5,505 bases of DNA. It comes from Nocardioides sp. Lineage in GTDB: Bacteria; Actinomycetota; Actinomycetes; Propionibacteriales; Nocardioidaceae. Below are positions 1 to 4,313 of this stretch, one piece after another. Position numbers and translations under genes: made by a program. The stretch is taken from NCBI GenBank assembly GCA_003519585.1, contig DOWL01000088.1:1-5505 (forward strand), given 5' to 3'. Under the pieces are notes generated by a model that had not been told where the DNA came from, searched no databases, and was given only the letters and a program-made list of their open reading frames with translations. The first letter of the stretch is position 1. The number at the start of each line of letters is the position of its first letter.

Positions 1-150
1 CCACCGACCCCCCCATGATCCGCCGCCCGCGACCCCCCGGCCGTTTCCCCCGACGGCCCGCGGACAACGGACCACCAACCCCCTGGATGGCCCCCCGATG
101 TCCGCATCCCTCCCCAGCGTCGCCCTTATCGCGCGCCGGACCTGAGACCA

Positions 151-188
151 AGTCCGGGGGACCCCAAGGGGTCGGGGTCCCCCGGGCT
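151..188. repeat. Long GC-rich inverted repeat, possible terminator
   Basis: Arms 151-165 (AGTCCGGGGGACCCC) and 174-188 (GGGGTCCCCCGGGCT) pair over 15 positions. All are Watson-Crick except one T-G wobble at 153/186, and the loop is 8 nt. It lies about 160 bp past the amine oxidase stop. No T-run follows on either strand, so it would be an actinobacterial-type hairpin terminator at best. It could equally be the terminator of a gene to the left of the window. The structure is directly visible; its role is inferred. Confidence 0.55.
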
Positions 189-192
189 CGGA

Positions 193-212
193 TGGGAGTC
201 CCCCCACTCCCA
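193..212. repeat. Short perfect hairpin
   Basis: TGGGAGT (193-199) and ACTCCCA (206-212) are perfect complements around a six-C loop. It lies 4 bp from the 151-188 inverted repeat, so the two may act as a tandem pair. No role is proven. Confidence 0.4.
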
Positions 213-287
213 CCACGCGGAAATCCCCACTCCGCATCGGATCCCGCATCCTGCGACCGGCCCGGGGGTGGCAGGAATCGGGGTCCA

Positions 288-323
288 GACGACGCTTCGG
301 CCCAGGGGGGCCGAAGCGTCGTC
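288..323 (-). terminator. Perfect 16-bp-stem hairpin, likely terminator of the amine oxidase gene
   Basis: GACGACGCTTCGGCCC (288-303) and GGGCCGAAGCGTCGTC (308-323) are perfect reverse complements around a 4-nt loop. On the minus strand the hairpin begins 23 nt after the amine oxidase stop, the right place for a transcription terminator. No U-tract follows, which is common for actinobacterial hairpin terminators. The symmetry means it could work in both directions. The stem is observed; the terminator role is inferred from position. Confidence 0.65.
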
Positions 324-338
324 GTACGTCCGCACGCT

Positions 339-352
339 GTCAGGGACTATCG
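339..352 (+). repeat. Motif GTCAGGGACTATCG, copy A
   Basis: These 14 bases are the exact reverse complement of 1798-1811 and match 12 of 13 positions of the third copy at 1849-1861. Copy A covers the amine oxidase stop codon (TAG on the minus strand, 347-349). A CGTACG hexamer lies just upstream (323-328), as it also does at various distances from copies B and C. It could be a regulator site or the end of a small mobile cassette. Confidence 0.5.
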
Positions 353-1756
353 GCCCGTGGCGCCCAGCGTCACCGCAGATGCGCCGAGCAGCCGCTTCGC
401 CTCCCGGATCCCGCTGGCCATCGCGCCATCGGCGTACCCGACCCGCGCGCTCTGCGTGTGCTCACCGGCGAACAGGATCCGGCCGGCCACCGGAGTCCCG
501 AGCCGGTCGAGGTCGGCGTTGGTCGAACCTGGAGTCACATGGGTGTACGCACCGGCAGTGTGGGCGTCGGCCGCCCACTCGGTGACCAGGGTCGCGACCG
601 GCGCCGGACACGGCGCCGCGAGTACGGCGGAGAGCTGGTCGATCATCCAGGGCACGGCCCCAGCCGGCCAGGTCGGCGCGAGCCGTTCGGCCGCCGAGTG
701 GAAGGCGTGACACACGAGGATCGGCCCGACGCCGAACGCGTCGAGGTCGAAGAGCCAGGCCGCGGGTTGGCTCGGCTCGGCCGGGAACAGCACCAGGTGC
801 GACCACCCCGCCTCGCGCCAGAACGGCCGCTCGAACCGGAGCACCACCTTCTCGTACCGCCCGAATCCGAGCTGCTTGATGAGCTGCGTGCGCTCGCTCG
901 GGAGTGCCGGGGTGAAGGCCGGCCGCCCATCCTTGAGGACGCCCAGGGGTACGGCGACGACGGCGTGCGATCCGTGTTCGTCCGGGCCGGCGGTCGACGA
1001 GACCACGACGCCGTCATCGGTCCGGGCGAGGCCGGTCACCGGGTGACCGCGCCGCACCTCGAGCCCGGACGCCATCGCGTCGACGATCGCGGCGTAGCCG
1101 GGGCGAGGCAGGTCGCCGAAGTAGTGCTCGTCGTACTCGTCCTGCGTCCACAGCCACTCCAGCGACTGCCGCTCGGCCGCGCCGGCGGCGTCCGCCTCGA
1201 CGCTGGCCCGCAGGCTCTGGCGGGTTCGGCGCCGACGGTCGCCCGCGAGTCCGGTCGTGCTCACGAACGCCTCGATCCCGTCGGCGGCCGACGCGCCGGG
1301 GCCGAGCTGGGCCCGGAGGGCATCCAGGGCAGGTCCGAAGCCGCCGAGGTCTCCCGACCGCTCACGCTCGACCTCCTCGGGCGAGAGCCACTGCCGGTTG
1401 CCGACGTCGAACGCCGTGAGAGCCGGCAGCGGATCGCCGGCCCGGCACTCGACACCGGCGAGCTCGGCAAAGCGCCGAAGCGGATTGCCGGTCGGGTGGT
1501 GCAGCCACGATCCGCCCAGGTCGACCGCTGAACCGGCGAGGTCGACGGTGTGCAGCCGACCACCCAGGCGGCGTCGGGCCTCGAGCACCGTGCAGTCGAC
1601 GCCGGCGTGGTGGAGTGCGTTGGCGACGGTGAGTCCCGCGATGCCCGCCCCCACGACGATCACGCGACCGACCGCACCCTCGAGCCCACCCGGCACCTCG
1701 GCGTTGCCGTCGTCGAACACGCCCACCCGCGGGTCCGGTCCGATGGAGTGGCCCAT
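347..1756 (-). CDS. FAD-dependent amine oxidase (flavin monoamine oxidase family)
   Basis: The 469-residue protein belongs to the flavin amine oxidase (MAO/polyamine oxidase/LSD1-like) family. These enzymes oxidise an amine to an imine with FAD and pass electrons to oxygen, giving aldehyde or ketone, ammonia and hydrogen peroxide. Visible features are an N-terminal dinucleotide-binding fold (VIVVGAGIAGL, residues 32-42) ending in the ribose-binding Glu at 59, then GGR at 65-67, then LGGSWLH at 80-86. The stretch FGRYEKVVLRFERPFW (298-313) contains Lys303, which lines up with the lysine near flavin N5 in this family (LSD1 Lys661). The C-terminal FAD motif is FAGEHT...GYADGAMASG (429-449). There is no signal peptide or membrane segment, so it is probably cytoplasmic. 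About 30 residues precede the Rossmann strand, a little long. The ATG at 1756 lacks a good ribosome site but sits 5 nt after a -10-like TAACCT, so a leaderless start is plausible. A GTG just before VIVV is the alternative. Substrate unknown. Confidence 0.88.
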   Translation of the reverse strand: MGHSIGPDPRVGVFDDGNAEVPGGLEGAVGRVIVVGAGIAGLTVANALHHAGVDCTVLEARRRLGGRLHTVDLAGSAVDLGGSWLHHPTGNPLRRFAELAGVECRAGDPLPALTAFDVGNRQWLSPEEVERERSGDLGGFGPALDALRAQLGPGASAADGIEAFVSTTGLAGDRRRRTRQSLRASVEADAAGAAERQSLEWLWTQDEYDEHYFGDLPRPGYAAIVDAMASGLEVRRGHPVTGLARTDDGVVVSSTAGPDEHGSHAVVAVPLGVLKDGRPAFTPALPSERTQLIKQLGFGRYEKVVLRFERPFWREAGWSHLVLFPAEPSQPAAWLFDLDAFGVGPILVCHAFHSAAERLAPTWPAGAVPWMIDQLSAVLAAPCPAPVATLVTEWAADAHTAGAYTHVTPGSTNADLDRLGTPVAGRILFAGEHTQSARVGYADGAMASGIREAKRLLGASAVTLGATGR

Positions 1757-1761
1757 GGCGC

Positions 1762-1767
1762 AGGTTA
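1762..1767 (-). promoter_or_regulatory. Possible -10 element for a leaderless amine oxidase transcript
   Basis: On the minus strand TAACCT fits the TANNNT pattern of actinobacterial -10 boxes. The A of the ATG at 1756 is the sixth base after it, the spacing expected when transcription starts at the start codon. No recognisable -35 is seen 16-18 bp upstream, so this is weak evidence. Confidence 0.3.
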
Positions 1768-1797
1768 TCCAGACTGGATCGACGGCCGGACCCGGAG

Positions 1798-1811
1798 CGA
1801 TAGTCCCTGAC
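1798..1811 (-). repeat. Motif GTCAGGGACTATCG, copy B (inverted)
   Basis: The plus strand reads CGATAGTCCCTGAC, the exact inverse of copy A at 339-352. It lies 42 bp upstream of the amine oxidase start codon. It also forms the left arm of the 1799-1861 inverted repeat with copy C. Confidence 0.5.
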
Positions 1812-1861
1812 CGTTACGTCCGCGACACGCCGTACGAGCGACACGAGGGTCTGGGACTATC
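1799..1861. repeat. Inverted repeat with 14-bp arms upstream of the amine oxidase
   Basis: Arms GATAGTCCCTGACC (1799-1812) and GGTCTGGGACTATC (1848-1861) pair at 13 of 14 positions around a 35-bp centre. The centre holds the palindrome CGTACG (1831-1836) and two direct copies of GCGACACG (1822-1829, 1838-1845) 16 bp apart. The repeat ends 42 bp from the amine oxidase start codon. If the transcript begins upstream it would form a leader stem. If the transcript is leaderless, the repeat sits at promoter position and fits a double operator better. No known riboswitch is recognised. Confidence 0.55.
1848..1861 (+). repeat. Motif GGTCTGGGACTATC, copy C
   Basis: This third copy differs from the consensus GGTCAGGGACTATC at a single base (T for A) and lies in the same orientation as copy A. 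With copy B it builds the 1799-1861 inverted repeat. One variable position flanked by GGTC and GGGACTATC looks like a conserved recognition sequence. Confidence 0.45.
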
Positions 1862-1891
1862 CCGACGCAGGGCGACCGGCCCTCGCCGTCG

Positions 1892-1915
1892 CAGGGGCCG
1901 GCAAGGACCGGCCTG
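1892..1915 (-). terminator. GC-rich hairpin, possible terminator
   Basis: GGCCGG (1896-1901) and CCGGCC (1908-1913) pair around a 6-nt loop. CA/TG extends the stem outward if two G residues are bulged. On the minus strand it begins 14 nt after the stop of the small ORF at 1930-2019 and would fit as its terminator. Short GC-rich palindromes are common by chance in such DNA, so confidence is low. Confidence 0.3.
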
Positions 1916-1929
1916 ACGACGACGGGGGA

Positions 1930-2019
1930 TCAACGCCGCCGAAGGGCCCCGAAGGCAGCGTGGGGCTGCTCCGAGTCACCCTTGTGGACACGGTAGTTCG
2001 GCGGCACCCGCTCGGTCAT
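1930..2019 (-). CDS. Possible 29-residue small protein, unrecognised
   Basis: From ATG at 2019 to TGA at 1930 the frame reads MTERVPPNYRV, then HKGDSEQPHAAF, then GALRRR. The composition is varied (N, Y, K, H, D, E, Q) and unlike the Arg/Pro/Ser-rich noise frames nearby, and most third positions are G or C. An in-frame GTG at 2040 would add 7 residues. A hairpin (1892-1915) follows the stop. Against it: the length is well within chance, the ribosome site (GGCGG touching the ATG) is too close, and no family is recognised. It would be a hydrophilic, C-terminally basic peptide with no membrane segment. Confidence 0.2.
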   Translation of the reverse strand: MTERVPPNYRVHKGDSEQPHAAFGALRRR

Positions 2020-2035
2020 CCGCCATATACGGGAT

Positions 2036-2053
2036 CTCACCCCTGTGGGTGAG
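2036..2053. repeat. Perfect 7-bp hairpin with competing outer stem
   Basis: CTCACCC (2036-2042) and GGGTGAG (2047-2053) pair around loop CTGT. A second pairing, GATCTC (2033-2038) with GAGATC (2056-2061), shares the CTC bases, so the two stems are mutually exclusive. It lies 17 bp upstream of the possible small ORF on the minus strand. Confidence 0.4.
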
Positions 2054-2075
2054 GCGAGATCGCTCCTCGACTGAC

Positions 2076-2100
2076 CCAAGCTGGTCCGCCCCGAGCTTGG
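2076..2100. repeat. Perfect 7-bp inverted repeat
   Basis: CCAAGCT (2076-2082) and AGCTTGG (2094-2100) are perfect complements around an 11-nt loop. It is part of the run of inverted repeats between 2033 and 2198. No function is assigned. Confidence 0.4.
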
Positions 2101-2108
2101 CCCCTGTC

Positions 2109-2136
2109 GGAATCCGAACAGCTGTGGGGATTTCTG
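2109..2136. repeat. Near-palindrome, copy 1 of a related pair
   Basis: The 28 bp match the copy at 2171-2198 at 23 of 28 positions without gaps. The core is the perfect palindrome ACAGCTGT (2118-2125), flanked by ATCC and GGAT half-sites. Its own symmetry is 9 of 12 per arm, weaker than copy 2. The pair spacing is 62 bp centre to centre, close to six helical turns. Confidence 0.5.
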
Positions 2137-2147
2137 ACGTTCTCGGC

Positions 2148-2157
2148 CGTTGCAACG
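2148..2157. repeat. 10-bp perfect palindrome between the two related near-palindromes
   Basis: CGTTGCAACG is a perfect palindrome lying between copies 1 and 2. It could be a third protein site or chance. Confidence 0.25.
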
Positions 2158-2168
2158 CCCAAGAAGGT

Positions 2169-2198
2169 CAGGGATCCCAACAGTTGTTGGGATTCCTG
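2169..2198 (-). terminator. Strong near-palindromic hairpin past the racemase operon (copy 2)
   Basis: The 30-bp sequence has 14-bp arms (CAGGGATCCCAACA, 2169-2182, and TGTTGGGATTCCTG, 2185-2198) matching at 13 of 14 positions around a 2-bp centre. Read as minus-strand RNA it is a stable hairpin starting 72 nt after the racemase stop, followed by a pyrimidine-rich CCTTCTT but no true U-tract. Terminator of the HAD-racemase operon is the simplest role. The related copy at 2109-2136 could make a tandem terminator, or both could be operators for a dimeric regulator. Confidence 0.5.
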
Positions 2199-2270
2199 CT
2201 CATCACGAGGCCTATACGTCCTCACGGTCGAGCGGCCGTTTCGGATGACGTCCCGGCTCCGCCACGGCGC

Positions 2271-3296
2271 TCATCGGAGGACGAAACCCGGGACGAGAGG
2301 GTCGTGCGGGTCGACGACGAACCGGTGCTCGCCGGTGCGGTACGCCGTACCGGTGACCTGCGGGACGATCGCCGCACGCCCGTCGATGTCGACGGACTCG
2401 AGGACTCTGCCGGTGAAGGTGCTGCCGACGATCGAGTCGTGGCGCAGGGTCGCTCCGGCCGGGAGACGACCATCGGCGGCGAGCACGGCGAGCCGGGCGC
2501 AGGTGCCCGAGCCACAGGGCGAGCGGTCGACCTCGCCGTCGGCGAAGATCGTGACGTTGCGCTGGTGCAACTGCCCGTCGACGGTCGGGCCGAGGTCATC
2601 GAACCAGATGGTTCCGTAGATGCCGTTCAAGCGCGGATCGGTCGGATGCACCGCCACCTCGCTGTCGTTGAGCGCCCACTTGATCTCACGGCCCACCGCG
2701 ACGAGATCGCCGAGGTGCTCCGGCGTCACGGCGAGGCCGACGTCGGAGGCGGGCAGAGTGGCGTACGTCGCACCGCCGAAGCTCACCGTCACCCGGACCT
2801 CGCCCCGCGACGTGGACACGGCCACTTCCCGAGCCACTACCCAGCTCGGCACGTTGACGAAGTCGACCTCGACGACGCGGGCCGCCTCCCGGCGTACGCG
2901 CGCGGTGACTCGCCCCGACGGGACATCGATGCGTACGTCGACCGACCCGGTCTCGGGGGCAGCGACCCGACCGGTCTCGACCGCCCAGACGCCGAGCGCG
3001 ATGGTGCCGTGACCGCATGCGGTCGAGAAGCCGTCCTTGTGCCAGAACAGCACGCCGAGGTCGGCGCCGTCGTCGTCGGGCGGCACCAGGAACCCGCCAT
3101 ACATGTCGGCGTGGCCACGGGGTTCGGAGCACAGCAGGGCTCGCAGGTGCTGGGCGCCGGCGTCGTCGATCGCCCGGGCCCGGCGGTCCGCGACACTGTC
3201 TCCTGCGAGCGGCACCGGCGGATCCACGACGATCCGGAACGGCTCTCCCCCGGTGTGGTAGTCGGTGGTCTCGATCGCGACCGCTCGCTGGCTCAT
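2271..3296 (-). CDS. Proline racemase family enzyme, probable hydroxyproline 2-epimerase or related racemase
   Basis: The 341-residue protein is full length for the cofactor-free proline racemase superfamily, which inverts the alpha carbon of proline or hydroxyproline using two facing cysteine thiols. Both catalytic cysteines are present: Cys94 in STACGHGT (91-98) and Cys261 in DRSPCGSGT (257-265). Also typical are the N-terminal YHTGGEPFRIVV (13-24) and the GHADMYGGFL segment (61-70). Having Cys at the second site argues against trans-3-hydroxyproline dehydratase, where that residue is usually Thr. Substrate choice among proline, 4-hydroxyproline and other cyclic or linear amino acids cannot be settled by eye. 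It has no signal peptide, so it is cytoplasmic. The ATG at 3296 overlaps the HAD stop as ATGA and no independent ribosome site is obvious, so translation is probably coupled to the upstream gene. Family certain, substrate uncertain. Confidence 0.9.
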   Translation of the reverse strand: MSQRAVAIETTDYHTGGEPFRIVVDPPVPLAGDSVADRRARAIDDAGAQHLRALLCSEPRGHADMYGGFLVPPDDDGADLGVLFWHKDGFSTACGHGTIALGVWAVETGRVAAPETGSVDVRIDVPSGRVTARVRREAARVVEVDFVNVPSWVVAREVAVSTSRGEVRVTVSFGGATYATLPASDVGLAVTPEHLGDLVAVGREIKWALNDSEVAVHPTDPRLNGIYGTIWFDDLGPTVDGQLHQRNVTIFADGEVDRSPCGSGTCARLAVLAADGRLPAGATLRHDSIVGSTFTGRVLESVDIDGRAAIVPQVTGTAYRTGEHRFVVDPHDPLVPGFVLR

Positions 3297-4021
3297 CCGA
3301 ACGCGAGGTCGACCGCGTCGGCGAGGGCGGCCATCGAGGGCAGTTCCAGGTCATAGCTCCACTCGCCCGACGGCTCGGGGGTGGCGCCCCACCCGGGTCG
3401 GCCGTGCCGGCGGTTGATCCAGACCGAGGGCAGCCCCTCGCGCTTGGCCGGCACGTGGTCGTGGAACAGGCTCTGCGCCACGTGCAGCAGCTCGGACCGT
3501 TCGACGCCGAGCGTCGGCAAGGTGCTGTCGAGGGCTCGGAAGTGGTTCTCGGCGGGCTTGTAGGCGCCAACGTCCTCGGCCGTGATCACAGCGGCGAAGT
3601 CCCCGCGCAAGTGGCGGTTGCTGCCGGCGAAGCCGTCGCGGTGCACGTTGGACACGATGATCAGCCGGTAGTGCCGGGCGAGCCGCGCGAGCGCCTCCGC
3701 GGAGTCCGGGAACGCCGGCCAGTCCGGGACCGAATCGCCCAACCGCTGCGCCCATTCGTGACTGACCGGTCGATCGAGGTCAGCTCCGGTACGGCGGAAC
3801 GCCTCCGCCAACACCTCTGGGTACAGCACCGCAGGCAGCTCCTGCTCGACCGCCGCTTCGTTGTCGCCGTACGCCAGCAGCAGTTCTTCGTCGGTGCGGT
3901 CGAGCCGCTGCTCGCGGGCCCACGGCGACAGCACGGCGAGGATCCCCGCCTCCCAGTCGATGAGGGTGCCGTAGCAGTCGAAGCTCATGGCCTTGAACGG
4001 CGTGAGGTCCAGCTCCGTCAT
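3293..4021 (-). CDS. HAD-superfamily hydrolase, 2-haloacid dehalogenase-like (subfamily IA)
   Basis: The 242-residue protein has all the HAD landmarks: the nucleophile Asp15 in FDCYGTLIDWE (14-24), motif II Ser124-Asn125 in IIVSN, motif III Lys155 in AYKP, and the motif IV acid Asp188 in SLFHDHVPAKREG, followed by GLPSVWINR (196-204). A helical cap lies between residues 22 and about 100. The fold is closest to type II (S)-2-haloacid dehalogenases, and automated annotation will probably say so. However, the Ser/Asn residues that precede Trp-Asp in proven dehalogenases are replaced (QSLFHD here). A phosphatase or other hydrolase is at least as likely. It is first in the operon and shares a 4-bp ATGA overlap with the racemase gene, so the two products probably act in one pathway. 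The start is set by a good ribosome site (GGAAAGGA) 7 nt before the ATG. Family certain, reaction unknown. Confidence 0.88.
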   Translation of the reverse strand: MTELDLTPFKAMSFDCYGTLIDWEAGILAVLSPWAREQRLDRTDEELLLAYGDNEAAVEQELPAVLYPEVLAEAFRRTGADLDRPVSHEWAQRLGDSVPDWPAFPDSAEALARLARHYRLIIVSNVHRDGFAGSNRHLRGDFAAVITAEDVGAYKPAENHFRALDSTLPTLGVERSELLHVAQSLFHDHVPAKREGLPSVWINRRHGRPGWGATPEPSGEWSYDLELPSMAALADAVDLAFG

Positions 4022-4028
4022 GGTGGTG

Positions 4029-4036
4029 TCCTTTCC
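4029..4036 (-). promoter_or_regulatory. Ribosome binding site of the HAD gene
   Basis: The minus strand reads GGAAAGGA with 7 nt before the ATG at 4021. It is the only strong Shine-Dalgarno sequence in front of a gene here and fixes the HAD start. It also serves the whole HAD-racemase operon. Confidence 0.7.
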
Positions 4037-4059
4037 GCGGCTCGAAGAGATCCTGTCTC

Positions 4060-4101
4060 ATGGAGCAGAAAAGCGACGGGCGGCATATGATGTATACGTG
4101 A
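4060..4101 (+). CDS. Possible 13-residue leader ORF overlapping the small membrane gene start
   Basis: ATG at 4060 opens the 13-codon frame MEQKSDGRHMMYT, whose TGA (4099-4101) overlaps the GTG start at 4098 as GTGA, the geometry of translational coupling. It has no clear ribosome site of its own. It conflicts with the alternative reading in which transcription starts at the GTG. It is reported because the overlap could decide how the next gene is translated, but chance is likely. Confidence 0.12.
   Translation: MEQKSDGRHMMYT
4086..4091 (+). promoter_or_regulatory. -10 element TATGAT for the small membrane protein gene
   Basis: TATGAT matches the sigma-70-type consensus TATAAT at five of six positions and lies six bases before the GTG at 4098. 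Transcription would therefore begin at or next to the start codon, giving a leaderless mRNA, which is common in actinobacteria. No convincing -35 is seen, also common there. Confidence 0.5.
4090..4099. promoter_or_regulatory. Possible operator around GTATAC
   Basis: ATGTATACGT contains the palindrome GTATAC with one outer matching pair, resembling the TNGTATACNA-like sites of FCD-type GntR regulators. It overlaps the expected transcription start of the small membrane gene and lies about 70 bp upstream of the HAD operon, so one regulator could control both directions. No regulator gene is in the window. Weak, because it rests on a 6-bp palindrome. Confidence 0.2.
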
Positions 4102-4313
4102 GCGCACTGACGAATACCGTGCTCGGACGACGGCTACCGATGCCGATTCGCGTCACGCACCTCGTCGTGGCGGCCGCGCTGATCTGGTCAGCCTTCGTCG
4201 ACGGTCAGCCGATGTTCCTGTGCCTCGCGGCGATCCCGCTCGCGGCCTTGGTGCTGGTGGTGTCCTACCTGTCCGGACGGCAGGGGACGGAGCTACGAGG
4301 TCAGTCGAGGTAG
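4098..4313 (+). CDS. Small membrane protein with two predicted helices, unknown function
   Basis: From GTG at 4098 the product is 71 residues. The basic N-terminus (Arg11, Arg12, Arg18) is followed by a hydrophobic helix at about 21-35 (HLVVAAALIWSAFV), a short DGQP turn, a second helix at about 38-58 (PMFLCLAAIPLAALVLVVSY), and a basic polar tail with Arg61, Arg67 and Arg71. The positive-inside rule places both ends in the cytoplasm. The frame stays open upstream to 3987, but that part is antisense to the HAD gene and reads unlike a protein. The GTG is preferred because of the TATGAT box six bases before it; the ATG at 4140 is an alternative. The 3' end overlaps the convergent LarA-type gene by 13 bp (4301-4313). 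No family is recognised and no link to the flanking enzymes is shown. Confidence 0.65.
   Translation: MSALTNTVLGRRLPMPIRVTHLVVAAALIWSAFVDGQPMFLCLAAIPLAALVLVVSYLSGRQGTELRGQSR

Larger units (their letters stand above)
1..346. other. Non-coding region rich in GC inverted repeats
   Basis: No convincing gene is seen. Open frames here have low-complexity Pro/Arg/Gly/Ser translations, as expected when GC-rich DNA lacks stops. The stretch is the 3' flank of the minus-strand amine oxidase and carries three clear inverted repeats (151-188, 193-212, 288-323) plus a short one (217-221 with 231-235). Bases 1-60 are C-rich on the plus strand, so the minus strand has several G-runs that could stack, though the spacers are not ideal. 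A gene starting on the minus strand near 104 and leaving the window cannot be excluded, but nothing supports it. Confidence 0.6.
1757..2270. other. 514-bp intergenic region dense in inverted repeats
   Basis: This lies between the amine oxidase start and the racemase stop, both on the minus strand. It is less GC-monotonous than the neighbouring genes, and no long frame reads as a natural protein. It holds a long-arm inverted repeat (1799-1861), a hairpin (1892-1915), a possible 29-codon ORF (1930-2019), hairpins at 2036-2053 and 2076-2100, a 10-bp palindrome (2148-2157) and two related palindromes (2109-2136, 2169-2198). It should contain the racemase operon terminator and the amine oxidase promoter. 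The amount of structure is more than those two jobs need. Confidence 0.6.

Noticed and set aside
1..104. A minus-strand frame (MRTSGGHPGGWW...) leaving the window at the left
   Set aside because: Only about 34 codons are visible, the composition is Gly-rich, and the G-rich stretch before the ATG is too close to be a normal ribosome site.
15..710. A 231-codon plus-strand frame starting near the left edge
   Set aside because: The translation is Pro/Arg/Ser noise. It crosses the hairpins at 151-188 and 288-323 and then runs antisense to the amine oxidase 3' end.
458..1531. A 357-codon open frame on the plus strand
   Set aside because: It is antisense to the amine oxidase. The translation is rich in Arg, Glu and Gly and has no recognisable motif.
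2169..2198. A CRISPR-like repeat, since palindromic units recur at about 62 bp
   Set aside because: There are only two diverged copies, each self-complementary throughout, with no further units and no cas genes.
2037..2225. A 62-codon minus-strand frame from a GTG at 2225
   Set aside because: It runs through both related palindromes and two hairpins, has no ribosome site, and shows no protein-like pattern.
2049..3356. A 435-codon open frame on the plus strand
   Set aside because: It runs antisense to the racemase gene, whose catalytic motifs are unmistakable. It is long only because GC-rich coding DNA has few stops on the opposite strand.
3017..4090. A 357-codon plus-strand frame
   Set aside because: It is antisense to the HAD gene and the start of the racemase gene. 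The Arg-rich translation shows no domain.
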